Shown: positions 8,105 to 17,697, numbered from the stretch's first letter. The stretch: 64,000 nt of DNA from Verrucomicrobiales bacterium (GCA_016795385.1 JAEUHI010000082.1:49052-113051); one strand, 5' to 3'. The notes: generated by a model from the sequence alone, not told the origin. Translations and numbers: made by a program.

Positions 8105-9208
8105 TCAGGCTCCTGCGGGCAGCGGGACCTGGGCGGCGGCGAGCGCCGCGGCACCATGGGCACCGGCGGTATCGCCGAGACTCGCGGCAATGATGGGAGG
8201 GGCGTTGAAATAATGTCCCTCCAACCCCGCGGCGACGGCGGCACGCACCCGGTCGAGGTAGAGCGATTCGAGCTCGGTGAACGGCCCGGCCATGAAAACC
8301 GCCCGCGGATCGAGCATCTGCACGAGGCGTGCGGCGGCGGCGCCATGATGGGCGGCCGCGGCGGAGAGGGTCTCGAGGGAGGCTTCGTTGCCATCGCGGC
8401 ATTCGTTGACGAACTCGACCCAGCGATCGCCGCCGGGCGGCTCACCATCGATCACGGCACGAACCGAGGCGACTTTTTCGAGCCAATCGTCTCCATTGAC
8501 GGGCCATCCGCGGATCTCTCCCGCCATCTCGTGCTCGCCCGCGACGAGGGCACCGTTGGCGATGACCGCCGCGGAGATCCCGGTCCTGACATTGATACAA
8601 ACAAGATTTTCCGCCGCCGCGAGAGGTCCGAGCCAATATTCACCGAGGAGGATGGCACGCGTGTTGTTGATGACATGGAGGATATCGGGGCCGAGTTCCA
8701 GCTCATCGGAGAGGTCGACGTTCCGCCAATCGGCGATGAAGGGATAATAGACCGAGATGCGGCTGTCGCGCCGCACGTGTCCCGGCACACCGACGCCCAC
8801 GGCAATGAGGGGCGAGACGGTCGGGTGTCGCTGGAATTCCGCGATGATCTGGCGCAGATGTCCGAGCACCTCATCGCGCTCCGGCGCCGCCGAAAGACGC
8901 ACCTTGCGACGCTCCACCACCTGTTGCGCGAAATCGATGAGCACTCCGTTCAGATGGCGGCCATCGAAATCAAATCCGGCATAAGCCCCGAATCCTCCCT
9001 CGAGGTCGAGGAAGCGGCGGGGACGCCCCACCTCCTTGCGCTCCTCGATCCCGGTCTCGCGGACGATGCCGCGCTCGATCATGCTGTCGATGCGACGACC
9101 CGCGGTGGACTTTGCGATTCCCAAACGATCGGCGAGGTCGCGCCTCGATATCTCCTTTGCCTTCCTGATCTCCTTGACGATAAGCCTCTCCAGTGTTGCC
9201 GGGTCCAT
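8105..9208 (-). CDS. ROK family transcriptional regulator (NagC/XylR type)
   Basis: The 367-residue protein has an N-terminal winged helix-turn-helix (ISRRDLADRLGIAKSTAGRRIDSM, about residues 18-42), followed by a wing with GRPRRFLDLEG and the ROK actin-like fold (GVGVPGHV near 128; AGPFTELES near 306). ROK regulators sense sugars or sugar phosphates and control carbohydrate genes. The Zn-binding C-x-C-G-x-x-G-C motif and the usual ExGH segment of ROK proteins are absent: AGEIRGWPVNGDDWLEKVAS is found where the Cys cluster would be. Its effector site has therefore diverged. It is downstream of and codirectional with the MFS transporter and Gfo/Idh genes, which are its probable targets. Confidence 0.88.
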   Translation of the reverse strand: MDPATLERLIVKEIRKAKEISRRDLADRLGIAKSTAGRRIDSMIERGIVRETGIEERKEVGRPRRFLDLEGGFGAYAGFDFDGRHLNGVLIDFAQQVVERRKVRLSAAPERDEVLGHLRQIIAEFQRHPTVSPLIAVGVGVPGHVRRDSRISVYYPFIADWRNVDLSDELELGPDILHVINNTRAILLGEYWLGPLAAAENLVCINVRTGISAAVIANGALVAGEHEMAGEIRGWPVNGDDWLEKVASVRAVIDGEPPGGDRWVEFVNECRDGNEASLETLSAAAAHHGAAAARLVQMLDPRAVFMAGPFTELESLYLDRVRAAVAAGLEGHYFNAPPIIAASLGDTAGAHGAAALAAAQVPLPAGA

Positions 9209-9270
9209 CCACGGACCTTAACCTGTCTTGAGCATTTTGTGGCAAAAAAACTGCGTATTTTAACAAATCT

Positions 9271-10557
9271 TCAGGTTGGGAGTTCCTTGCCCTTGGTTTC
9301 GGGGAGGAAGAACATCAACACGGCCCCGACGAGGAAGAGGGCTCCGAGGCAAGTCAGGGCATGGGGCAGCGGGAGTTCCGTCTTCAGCCACGGTGCCAGA
9401 TACCAGAGCACCGCGAAGGCGAGCATGCGTCCCCCGTTGAATCCGACGCTCGATCCCGTGGCGCGCAAATGGTTGGGGAATAGTTCCGGAAAATACACCG
9501 CGTAGCCCGCGTGCATGCCCAGCGTGAAAAAGCCGAAGACCGGCAGGAAGAGGAGCAGCATCCCGTAACTCTGGGGCAGGAAACACGTCATCGGCACGAT
9601 CGCCGCGGCCCCGAGGTGATAGAGGATGAAGGTCTTCTTCCTCCCCAGGCGGGCGGCAATGGGCCCGAACAGGACCAGACCGATCCCTCCACCGACGGTC
9701 TGGACGATGCCATAAGCGAATTTCGCCTTCTCCACCGCCACCTCCTCCGGCACGCCGTCGGCCAGCATCCGCTCGTGCGCGAGATTCTGACCTGCCACGA
9801 CGAGCGCCCAGAAGGTACCCAGGCCGACCGCGGCGAGACACATCGCCAGCACCGCGTGTTTCGCCCAGGGCGACGAGGTAAAGAGCTCCTTGAGGCTGCC
9901 GCGGGTCTTGGTCGGCTCCACCTTCGCCTGCCGCCATTTTTCCGGCTCTTTCACCGTGATGCGGACCCAGACGATGAGCAGCGCCGGCAAGACTCCGATG
10001 AGGTAGGCGTACCGCCACTCCGTCCCGACCAAGAGCGCGGCGAGAGTCGCGGTCCAGGTGCCGATCACCGAGGTGGCGTGGAAGATCCCCGAAGCATGGG
10101 CTCGGGCCTTCGTCGGGAAAACTTCGGCCACGAGCGCCGCGGCGACCGCCCATTCCCCTCCGATCCCCATCGCCACGAGGAATCGCAGCACCATGACCTG
10201 CTCAAGATTGGTCGCGAAATAGGTGAGCCCGGCAAAGACGGAATACATCAGGATCGTCATGATCATGATGGGGCGGCGTCCATACTTGTCCGCGAGCGAT
10301 CCGAAGAGCACGCCGCCGAACATGCCCCCGAGGAGAAAGATGCCGAGGAGCCGGTCGCCATAGGTCTTCAGATCCGGATGGCCCGGCTCCACTCCGAGGA
10401 TTTCCTGGAGGAGCTGATTGCGCGTGAGATTGAAAATCTGCCCTTCGTAGACATCGAAGATCCATCCGAGCGACGCGATGATGAGGACGAGCCATTCATA
10501 ACGGGTCACCCCGCGATACCACGGGCCGGAGGAGTCGTTGATCGAATTCATCGTCAT
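9271..10557 (-). CDS. MFS transporter, sugar/acid symporter type
   Basis: The 428-residue protein has about 12 hydrophobic segments and the major facilitator signature GSLADKYGRRP between helices 2 and 3 (about residue 86), repeated in weaker form as ARLGRKK in the second half. The N-terminus with DVYEGQIFNLTRNQL and the GIGGEWAVAAALVAE segment after helix 4 resemble sialate/aromatic acid and sugar:H+ symporters (NanT-like and related). It should import a small sugar acid or carboxylate across the inner membrane; the substrate cannot be read. It lies between the Gfo/Idh oxidoreductase (81 bases upstream) and the ROK regulator (62 bases downstream), a plausible small catabolic operon. Confidence 0.88.
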   Translation of the reverse strand: MTMNSINDSSGPWYRGVTRYEWLVLIIASLGWIFDVYEGQIFNLTRNQLLQEILGVEPGHPDLKTYGDRLLGIFLLGGMFGGVLFGSLADKYGRRPIMIMTILMYSVFAGLTYFATNLEQVMVLRFLVAMGIGGEWAVAAALVAEVFPTKARAHASGIFHATSVIGTWTATLAALLVGTEWRYAYLIGVLPALLIVWVRITVKEPEKWRQAKVEPTKTRGSLKELFTSSPWAKHAVLAMCLAAVGLGTFWALVVAGQNLAHERMLADGVPEEVAVEKAKFAYGIVQTVGGGIGLVLFGPIAARLGRKKTFILYHLGAAAIVPMTCFLPQSYGMLLLFLPVFGFFTLGMHAGYAVYFPELFPNHLRATGSSVGFNGGRMLAFAVLWYLAPWLKTELPLPHALTCLGALFLVGAVLMFFLPETKGKELPT

Positions 10558-10638
10558 GGGAATGCTTGATCTAACAGGGTATCATGGCCGGGTAAACCCT
10601 CTTTGATCCCGTCATCATGGGGGGTCGGGCAACGAGGA

Positions 10639-11970
10639 TCAATACCAGAGTTCAAAGGGTTGGGTCACGCCCGGCACGGCGACGGGATAGCGCCCCGCCG
10701 CATCCGGCTGCACCGGCGCGGCCGAGGCGAAATCGACGAGATCATCGGGCACGAGTTTTTGGCCCGAGGCCATCGCGTCCTCCCATTTCACCTCCTGCCC
10801 CGAATACGTGGCCATGCGCCCGAGAATGCCGGTCATCGTCGCCATGGCACCCCGCACGGCTTCGTTGTACTCCAGATTCTCGCGGATCGCCTTGAAGAAG
10901 GGATAGTGCTCGAGTTGGTGACCGTCCTCGCCTTGGCGGAACCGCAAGGTATCGGCTTTGGGTCCGGTGAGGGTGAACTCGCGCGCCTCAAGAGCGGCCC
11001 GGCCCAGCGATCCGACGGCCGACTCGCTGACACTGCGCCAGCAATTCGCGATCTGCCGCGCCTGGCTGTAGAGCAGGGTGCCGTCGGCATATTCGTATTC
11101 GACGAAGTGATGGTCGAAGATCTGGCCGTTCTCCGGCTGGTCGCGGACCTCGCGCCCGCCCATGCCGCGGGCGATCACGGGATGTTGGTCGCCCTTGATC
11201 CAGTTCGCCACGTCGAGATTGTGGACGTGTTGCTCGACGTTGTGATCGCCCGAAAGCCAGGTGAAGTAATACCAATTGCGGATCTGATACTCGAGTTCGC
11301 TCTCGCCTTCGAGGCGCGGCTTGCCCGGTCGCGACGAGCCGTTCCAGAGAGCGCGGATCGTGTGGACCTCCCCGATCGCCCCATCGTGGATGCGTTTCAT
11401 CCATTCCTGATAGCCCGGCTGGTGCCGACGCTGGAGCCCCACCCCCACCTTCAGACCTTTGGCTTTGGCGACGGCCGCCGCCTCGATCACCCGGTGGATC
11501 CCCGCCACATCGGTCGCCACCGGCTTTTCCATGAAGACATGTTTGCCCGCGGCAACCGCCTCCGCGAAATGCAGGGGACGGAAGCCCGGCGATGTCGCGA
11601 GGATGACCACATCACAGTCGGCGATGACTCGTTTGTATCCCTGGAAATCCCCGTAGCGACGCTCCTCGGGTACGTCGACACGCTCCGGCTTGCCTTTCGA
11701 GATCAACTCGTGTGCCTTTGTCAGGGTCTCGCCATTGACGTCGCACATCGCATGCAGCACGACACCATCGTCGGCCTTCATCGCCTGGTTCGCCGCCCCT
11801 GCTCCGCGTCCACCGCAGCCGATCAGGCCCAGCTTCAGCTTCCCGTCGCCATTGGCGGCGTGGACGGGGAGTCCGCCGGCGAGGGCCAGGGTGGAAAGGG
11901 CCGCTCCGGACCGGATCGAGCGATCGAGGAAGGTCCGGCGACTGGAAAGTTCGGGAGTTTCACGGTTCAT
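10639..11970 (-). CDS. Tat-exported Gfo/Idh/MocA family oxidoreductase
   Basis: The product is an NAD(P)-dependent sugar oxidoreductase-fold protein with a Tat signal (SSRRTFLDRSIRSGAALS) at the N-terminus, followed by the Rossmann dinucleotide motif LGLIGCGGRGAG near residue 50 and the family EKP motif in HVFMEKPVATD near 150. A DHNVEQHVHNLD segment near 260 carries the catalytic-type histidines. The start is placed at the ATG at 11970, because it puts the twin arginine about ten residues in; an ATG six codons upstream is also possible. Secreted proteins of this family, with bound cofactor, are abundant in Verrucomicrobiota and Planctomycetota. Grouping with an MFS transporter and ROK regulator suggests sugar or inositol-like substrate use. 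Confidence 0.9.
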   Translation of the reverse strand: MNRETPELSSRRTFLDRSIRSGAALSTLALAGGLPVHAANGDGKLKLGLIGCGGRGAGAANQAMKADDGVVLHAMCDVNGETLTKAHELISKGKPERVDVPEERRYGDFQGYKRVIADCDVVILATSPGFRPLHFAEAVAAGKHVFMEKPVATDVAGIHRVIEAAAVAKAKGLKVGVGLQRRHQPGYQEWMKRIHDGAIGEVHTIRALWNGSSRPGKPRLEGESELEYQIRNWYYFTWLSGDHNVEQHVHNLDVANWIKGDQHPVIARGMGGREVRDQPENGQIFDHHFVEYEYADGTLLYSQARQIANCWRSVSESAVGSLGRAALEAREFTLTGPKADTLRFRQGEDGHQLEHYPFFKAIRENLEYNEAVRGAMATMTGILGRMATYSGQEVKWEDAMASGQKLVPDDLVDFASAAPVQPDAAGRYPVAVPGVTQPFELWY

Positions 11971-12065
11971 CGGGACCCGACACTGCAAAAATCCCGGTGA
12001 CTTGGCGAGCTTGTTTTAAGTTGCAAAACGAATTTTTATACGGGATCAAATGCCAATTACTGGTT

Positions 12066-12081
12066 GATCCACCGGTGGATC
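12066..12081. promoter_or_regulatory. Perfect 16-bp palindrome in a divergent intergenic region
   Basis: GATCCACCGGTGGATC lies 18 bases before the FMN reductase start and about 95 bases from the divergent Gfo/Idh gene. Its position and perfect dyad symmetry suggest an operator. The flanking 12010-12060 is AT-rich, as expected for promoters, but no clear -35/-10 pair could be assigned. Confidence 0.55.
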
Positions 12082-12099
12082 GCCTGTTTGTCCTAGGTC

Positions 12100-12648
12100 A
12101 TGAACGTAGCGATTTTGAATACGAATCTCGCTCCCGGCGGTAAAGCGGCCACGCTGGCCGAGGTGGTGGCAGGCTTGCTGGGACAAGGGGAACACGAGGC
12201 GACGGTCTATTCGCTGGCGGAATGGGACCTCCCCGCTTGTGATGGGATTACCTGCTACAAACACGAAAAGACGATCGCCCTGACCGCTGAATTGGCGAAG
12301 GCCGATGCTCTCGTCCTCGTTTCACCTGTATACAATTACGACCTGAACGCGGCGGCGAAGAACCTCATCGAGCTGACCGGCTACAGTTGGAAGGGCAAGG
12401 CCATCGGCCTCGTCTGCACCGCCGGAGCGGAAAAAAGCTACCTTTCCCCTCTTGGTTTCATGAACAGTCTCGCCACCGACTACCGCTGCCTCGTCTCGCC
12501 GCGCTACGTCTACGTGAGCCGGGCCGATTTCAATCCCGACAACAGTCTGCCCGTCGATGGCGACATCCATCGCCGCCTCGCCTTTCTCGCCAAGGAACTC
12601 CCCATCCTCGCCGAAGCCGCGGCCCGCATCGCCGCGATGGAACGTTGA
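12100..12648 (+). CDS. NAD(P)H-dependent FMN reductase
   Basis: The 182-residue flavodoxin-like protein has the FMN phosphate loop region NTNLAPGGKAATLAEVV near the N-terminus and the isoalloxazine-contacting SPVYNYDLNAAAKNLIEL motif near residue 80 that defines NADPH-dependent FMN reductases. It supplies reduced flavin to a partner monooxygenase. The SsuD-like gene begins 22 bases downstream, so the pair forms a two-component flavin monooxygenase system. It plays the SsuE role, although it is not certain that it is the SsuE orthologue. Confidence 0.9.
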   Translation: MNVAILNTNLAPGGKAATLAEVVAGLLGQGEHEATVYSLAEWDLPACDGITCYKHEKTIALTAELAKADALVLVSPVYNYDLNAAAKNLIELTGYSWKGKAIGLVCTAGAEKSYLSPLGFMNSLATDYRCLVSPRYVYVSRADFNPDNSLPVDGDIHRRLAFLAKELPILAEAAARIAAMER

Positions 12649-12670
12649 ACGCCGAACCGCTTGTGAAAAA

Positions 12671-13843
12671 ATGGCTTCCCCCGCCTCCTCCCGCCCCATC
12701 CCCATCCGCACCCCGGATCGCAAAGTCGAGGTCGCCTGGTTCTCCGCGCTCTGCGGAGACGACTACGAATACCTCGGCGTGCCCGACGGTGCGCTCCGCA
12801 GCAGCTACGAACATTGTGGTGATATTGTCAGGATGGCCGACCGGCTCGGGTATCAGAACATTCTCCTGCCATCCGGCTGGATCGTGGGACAGGATGCCCT
12901 CGCCTTCGCCTCGGCGATGGCCCCGCAGACGGAGTCGATCAACCAGCTCGTCGCCCTCCGCATGGGCGAGGTCTGGCCACCCATGCTCGGACGCGCCCTC
13001 GCCACGCTCGATCACATCGCGAAGGGTCGTCTTTGCATCAACATCATTTCGTCCGACATGCCCGGAACGAAGGAAAGCAACGAGGTCCGCTACGCCCGCA
13101 GCAGCGAGATCATCCAGATCCTCCAAGGCATGTGGGCGACGGACGGTCCCTACGAGTTCAAAGGGGAATTCTACCAGATCAGCCTGCCCAATACCGACGC
13201 GGCCAAACCCTATCAGCAGAAGGGCGGTCCACTCATGTACTTCGGCGGCATCTCGCCCGCGGCGCAGGAACTCTGTGCGAAACACTGCGATGTCTTCCTG
13301 ATGTGGCCCGAGACGGAAGACCGCATCGAGGCGACGATGCGCGGCATGGCCGAAAATGCCGCGGCCTACGGCAGGCAGATCGACTTCGGCTTCCGTTCGC
13401 ACGTCATCGTTCGCGAGACCGAAGCCGAGGCGCGCGCCGCCGCGGATCGTCTCATCTCGAAGCTCGACCTCGACAAGGGCCGGGAAATCAAGGAGCGCAG
13501 CATGGACAGCAAGAGCCTCGGGGTGATGCGCCAGGATGAACTCCGCGCCCAGAGCCAGGATCTCTACCTCGAGCCCCACCTTTGGAGCGGCGTCGGCCTC
13601 GCCCGGAGCGGATGCGGCAGCGCCATCGTCGGCGATCCCGACCAGGTCTACGAAAAGCTGCAGCGCTACATCGACCTCGGCATCCGCGCCTTCATCCTCA
13701 GCGGCTATCCCCACCTCGACGAGTGCGACCTCTTCGCGAAGCATGTCCTGCCCCGGCTCGATACGGTGAAGCTGAACGAGGCCCAGGGGCGGCTGCCGAA
13801 GGAAACGCCCGAGACGCCTCTGACCTTCGGGGTGAGGAAGTGA
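12671..13843 (+). CDS. ssuD: SsuD-like alkanesulfonate monooxygenase (LLM flavin-dependent)
   Basis: The 390-residue protein is a bacterial luciferase-fold, FMNH2-dependent monooxygenase. Landmarks are EVAWFSALCGDDY at the N-terminus, QNILLPSGW, the SINQLVALRMGEVWPPMLGRALATLDHIAKGR strand-helix region (shown here by description of residues 95-126), NIISSDMPGT and the C-terminal GIRAFILSGYPHLDE, which match SsuD-type enzymes that release sulfite from alkanesulfonates. The ATG at 12671 was chosen over the open frame upstream, which overlaps the FMN reductase. No ABC sulfonate transporter is adjacent, so the exact substrate (alkanesulfonate, dimethylsulfone derivative or other) is open. Confidence 0.88.
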   Translation: MASPASSRPIPIRTPDRKVEVAWFSALCGDDYEYLGVPDGALRSSYEHCGDIVRMADRLGYQNILLPSGWIVGQDALAFASAMAPQTESINQLVALRMGEVWPPMLGRALATLDHIAKGRLCINIISSDMPGTKESNEVRYARSSEIIQILQGMWATDGPYEFKGEFYQISLPNTDAAKPYQQKGGPLMYFGGISPAAQELCAKHCDVFLMWPETEDRIEATMRGMAENAAAYGRQIDFGFRSHVIVRETEAEARAAADRLISKLDLDKGREIKERSMDSKSLGVMRQDELRAQSQDLYLEPHLWSGVGLARSGCGSAIVGDPDQVYEKLQRYIDLGIRAFILSGYPHLDECDLFAKHVLPRLDTVKLNEAQGRLPKETPETPLTFGVRK

Positions 13844-13846
13844 GTC

Positions 13847-15232
13847 TCACGCCAGGATCTCCCCGATCACCCGCGCCTCCTCCACGCCGGTGAGGCGCTG
13901 GTCGAAGCCCTGGTAGCGGTAGGTGAGAGACTCGTGGTCGATCCCTAACAAATGCATCATGGTCGCGTGGAGATCGCGGACCTGCACGGGATCCTCCGCC
14001 ACCTCGTTGCCGAGATCGTTGGTCGCGCCGTAGCTGATGCCGCCCTTCACGCCGCCGCCGGCCATCCATACGGTGAAAGCGTCCTTCTGGTGGTCGCGCC
14101 CGCACTTGTCGGGTGATTCTTCTCCCTGCAACATCGGCGTGCGGCCGAACTCGGCTCCCCAGACGACGAGGGTTTGATCGAGCAGACCACGCTGCTTCAG
14201 ATCGGCGATGAGCGCGGCGATGGGTTGGTCGACTTCCTTCGTGAGTGAGGCGAGGCGGCCTTTCTGGGCCGCATGGGTGTCCCAATCGCCATGAAAGAGC
14301 TCGACAAAACGCACCCCGCGCTCGACGAGGCGGCGGGCCTGGAGGCATTGCGTGGCGAATTCACCCGTGCCGTAGAGTTCACGCATCGCCACGCCTTCCT
14401 GGGAAAGATCGACGAGTTCCGGCACGGAGGCCTGCATGCGGAAAGCCATCTCGTATTGCTCGATCCGCGTGACGATCTCGGGATCGCCGACGCTTTCGAA
14501 ATACTGCCGGTTGAGAGCCTCGATGCTGTCGAGGGTGCGGCGGCGCTCGTCGCGCGTGACATTCTTCGGGCTGTTGAGAAAGAGCACGGGATCGCCCTCT
14601 CCGCGGAGTTGCACGCCCTGATGGACGCTGGGGAGGAAGCCGGACTTCCAGAGGCTGGCCCCGGCACCCGGCGTGTTGCCGGTGAGGAAGACGACGTAGG
14701 CGGGCAGGTTTTCCGACTCGCTCCCGAGACCGTAGGTCGTCCATGATCCGAGCGAGGGATTGCCCTGGCGGTTCACCCCGGTGTGGAAGACGAGCTGGGC
14801 GGGGCCGTGGTTGAATTCGGTCGTGTGCACCGATTTCACGAGGCATATCTCGTCGGCGACGTTGCCGAGATGCGGCAGCAACTCGGAGAGGGAGAGGCCG
14901 CTCTTGCCGTGTTGGTGGTATTGATAGGGTGATCCGAGCAGCTTGGGATGACCGCGGAGGAAGGAAAAGCGTTTTCCCTCGAAGAGCGACTCGGGGGCGG
15001 GCTGGCGGTCGTATTTGCGCAGGACGGGTTTCTCGTCGAAAAGATCGAGCTGCGAGGGGGCACCCGTCATGTGGAAAAAGATGACGCTCTTGGCCTTCGG
15101 CGCGACGGCACGAAGGGCTGGCGGCACGTCGCCGAAGAGATCGCGCTGCAGGAGCGATCCGAGCGCGATGGAGCCGAGTCCCGCTCCGGTGCGCGAGAGG
15201 AAACGGCGGCGGGATGGGGAAAAAGAGCTCAT
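13847..15232 (-). CDS. DUF1501 protein, Tat-exported, sulfatase-like fold
   Basis: The 461-residue protein begins with a Tat signal (SPSRRRFLSRTGAGLGSIALG) and continues with VIFFHMTGAPSQLDLFD, the conserved start of DUF1501, an alkaline phosphatase/sulfatase-superfamily group. VVWGAEFGRTPMLQ near residue 340 and DHQKDAFTVWMAGGGVKGG near 365 are further family motifs with likely metal ligands. The start is the ATG at 15232, which overlaps the stop of the PSD1 gene by 4 bases (ATGA), so the two are translationally coupled. DUF1501/PSD1 pairs are a hallmark of PVC bacteria and are thought to degrade complex sulfated or other polymers in the periplasm; the reaction is not established. Confidence 0.92.
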   Translation of the reverse strand: MSSFSPSRRRFLSRTGAGLGSIALGSLLQRDLFGDVPPALRAVAPKAKSVIFFHMTGAPSQLDLFDEKPVLRKYDRQPAPESLFEGKRFSFLRGHPKLLGSPYQYHQHGKSGLSLSELLPHLGNVADEICLVKSVHTTEFNHGPAQLVFHTGVNRQGNPSLGSWTTYGLGSESENLPAYVVFLTGNTPGAGASLWKSGFLPSVHQGVQLRGEGDPVLFLNSPKNVTRDERRRTLDSIEALNRQYFESVGDPEIVTRIEQYEMAFRMQASVPELVDLSQEGVAMRELYGTGEFATQCLQARRLVERGVRFVELFHGDWDTHAAQKGRLASLTKEVDQPIAALIADLKQRGLLDQTLVVWGAEFGRTPMLQGEESPDKCGRDHQKDAFTVWMAGGGVKGGISYGATNDLGNEVAEDPVQVRDLHATMMHLLGIDHESLTYRYQGFDQRLTGVEEARVIGEILA

Positions 15233-17697
15233 GAGCGGTTGATCGTCTCGTGCAGGTTCAGCAGGATCGTCGCGACCTCGCGCCAAGCTTCTTCCTCGGA
15301 GCCCGACGCGGCCCGGACCGTCTCAAAGGCGGAGAGCAGGAGCTGGCGCTCGGGCTCGGTCGGGTGGCGTGTCAGGGCCGTCCGGAAGGCCCACCCGATC
15401 CGATCTTCCGTGGTGGCACCGCCTTCCTTCGAGATGCGTTGGCCGAATGCGGTCGCCATCCCGACGTAGACGGGATCGTTGAGCAAGGTCAGCGCCTGCA
15501 GCGGCGTGTTCGAGACATCGCGCTGCACGACGCAGGCGGTCCGGTCGGGCGCGTCGAAATTCGCGAAGCTGGGATAATGCGCGTTGCGCCGCCAGAGCGT
15601 GTAGACCCCGCGACGATGCGCGTCGGAGCCCTGCGAAGGCACGTAGTAGGTCTCGGAGGCACCGGCGCTCTTCCGCCAGAAAGTCGCAGGCTGGTAGGGC
15701 CTGACATTCACCCCAAAGAGACGGCGGTCGAGCAATCCGCTGATGGCGAGCGCCTGGTCGCGGATCATCTCGGCGCCGAGGCGTTGCCCCGGATGCCGCC
15801 AGAGGAGCTGGTTGCGCGGATCGACTTCGGCGGTCTTGTCGTTCACGACGATCGATTGCCGGTAGGTCGCCGAGAGAACGATGCGGCGGACGGCGCGTTT
15901 CGTCGACCAACCATCGTCGCTGACGAAGGTCGCGGCGAGCCAGTCGAGCAGCTCGGGATGGGTCGGCTTTTCGCCCTGCGCGCCGAAATCCTCGGGCGTG
16001 GTGACGAGCCCCTGTCCGAAGAGTTCGATCCAGATCCGGTTGAGATGGGCGCGACCCACGAGCGGGTTGGCGGGATCAACGAGCCACCTCGCGAGGCCGA
16101 GCCGGTTGCGGGGCAGGTCTTTGCCGAAAGGATGGAGTGAGGCCGGCGTCGCGGGCCGCACCTCTTCGCCCTTCGCGAGGAAGTCCCCGCGCTTCGCCAC
16201 GAACGTGGCCCGTGGCTGGGCCAGCTCGACCATCACGCGCACCTCCTTCTTGCGCTGTTCCTTCAAGCGAGTCTCCATGATCTCGGCCTCCTCGAGACGG
16301 CGGCCCATGCCGCGATCCTTGAGGGCGAGTTTGGCGTTGAGGGTTCGGCATTGGTTGAGATCCATGTCGTCTTCCCGCGCGAGGATGGCCTGCACATCCT
16401 TGGGCAGGGCGGCGCGCGCCTTCGGATTTTTCGCGAATTTCTGATCGACGGCCTTGAGAAGATCACCACGGATGCCGGCGAGCACGGCCTCGAACTCGGC
16501 TTCGGCCTTCAGCTCGGCGTCGATGTCCTCCATGGTGCGGGCGACCTCGAGGGTGGGGCCGATCGCGACCATGGCCAACATGCCCATTTCCATCCCCTGC
16601 TGCCGCGACTCGGGCGGTGCCTGGTTGAAGAAGGCGGAAAGCTCGTAGTATTCCTTTGTCGTGATCGGATCGTATTTGTGATTGTGGCACTGGGCGCACC
16701 CGATCGTGCTGCCGAGCCAGATCGTGCCGGTGGTGTTGACGCGATCAACGACCCGTTTGTAGTGATCCTCGTCCGGGTCGGTCCCTGCTTCGAGATTCAG
16801 CGGGGTGTTGCAATGGAATCCGGTCGCGACTTTCTGAGCCTCGGTGGCGTTGGGCAGAAGATCGCCGGCGAGCTGCTCGATCGTGAACTGGTCGAAGGGC
16901 AGGTCGCTGTTCAACGCGGCGATGACCCAGTCGCGCCACGGCCACATGTTGCGAGGCGCGTCGCGCTGGTATCCCTCGGAGTCGGCATAGCGCGCGAGAT
17001 CGAGCCACGGCACGGCCCATTTTTCCCCGAAATGGGGCGAGGCGAGAAGGGCATCGACGATCCTGACATAATGCTCAAACGAAGGATCGGCGAGAAAGGC
17101 GTCGGCTTCGGCCACGGTGGGAGGCAAGCCGGTGAGATCGAGGTGGACACGGCGCAGAAGACGCGCCGGATCGGCCGCGACATTGAAACCAAGTCCGTGC
17201 TCCGCGAGACGGGCGGCGATGAAGGCATCGATCTCGTTGCCCTCCCGACCAGCGGTGAGCGTCGCGCCCGTCCCGGGGAGGGGAGATTTTTGCGGCACGA
17301 CGTAGGACCAGTGTTTCGGAGGACGCCAGCCATCGTCGGGCCAGACGGCTCCCTCCCCGATCCATCGTTCGAGCAGGTCGATCTCGGCGGGATCCAGCGG
17401 CTTGCCCTTCGGAGGCATGCGCTTTTCCGGATCGGTCTCTTTCACGACATGGAGCAGAACGGAGTGATCCGGCTGGCCCGGGACAAACAGCGGCTCACCC
17501 GCATCGGTGGGCAATTGGGCGTGGTAATAGGTCTCGAGACCGATCCCGCCTTTCAGGGTTTCGCGATCGTGACAGTCGAGGCAGCGGGCCTCGAAGATCG
17601 GCCGGATTTCCTTTTCAAAATCGACCGCCGCCGCCTCCCTCTCCGCGGGAAGAAGGAACGTGATCCAGAAGAAATGGCAAAGGCGGCGGGGGACCAT
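15229..17697 (-). CDS. PSD1/DUF1549/DUF1553 planctomycete-type cytochrome c protein
   Basis: The product of about 822 residues has a short hydrophobic N-terminus, a planctomycete cytochrome c domain with ARCLDCHDRETLKGG (heme motif CLDCH), a DUF1549 domain from about residue 140 with DLTGLPPTVAEADAFL, a second CxxCH in IGCAQCHNHKYDPI near 325, and a C-terminal DUF1553 domain (NPLVGRAHLNRIW, QALTLLNDPVYVGMA). The ATG at 17697 is preferred to the one at 17730 because it gives a shorter signal peptide. It forms a coupled pair with the DUF1501 gene. A periplasmic redox role is inferred from the cytochrome motif. Confidence 0.93.
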   Translation of the reverse strand: MVPRRLCHFFWITFLLPAEREAAAVDFEKEIRPIFEARCLDCHDRETLKGGIGLETYYHAQLPTDAGEPLFVPGQPDHSVLLHVVKETDPEKRMPPKGKPLDPAEIDLLERWIGEGAVWPDDGWRPPKHWSYVVPQKSPLPGTGATLTAGREGNEIDAFIAARLAEHGLGFNVAADPARLLRRVHLDLTGLPPTVAEADAFLADPSFEHYVRIVDALLASPHFGEKWAVPWLDLARYADSEGYQRDAPRNMWPWRDWVIAALNSDLPFDQFTIEQLAGDLLPNATEAQKVATGFHCNTPLNLEAGTDPDEDHYKRVVDRVNTTGTIWLGSTIGCAQCHNHKYDPITTKEYYELSAFFNQAPPESRQQGMEMGMLAMVAIGPTLEVARTMEDIDAELKAEAEFEAVLAGIRGDLLKAVDQKFAKNPKARAALPKDVQAILAREDDMDLNQCRTLNAKLALKDRGMGRRLEEAEIMETRLKEQRKKEVRVMVELAQPRATFVAKRGDFLAKGEEVRPATPASLHPFGKDLPRNRLGLARWLVDPANPLVGRAHLNRIWIELFGQGLVTTPEDFGAQGEKPTHPELLDWLAATFVSDDGWSTKRAVRRIVLSATYRQSIVVNDKTAEVDPRNQLLWRHPGQRLGAEMIRDQALAISGLLDRRLFGVNVRPYQPATFWRKSAGASETYYVPSQGSDAHRRGVYTLWRRNAHYPSFANFDAPDRTACVVQRDVSNTPLQALTLLNDPVYVGMATAFGQRISKEGGATTEDRIGWAFRTALTRHPTEPERQLLLSAFETVRAASGSEEEAWREVATILLNLHETINRS

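Noticed and set aside
8156..9505. 449-codon frame antisense to the ROK gene
   Set aside because: Shadow frame; runs through the ROK start region and has no recognisable motif.
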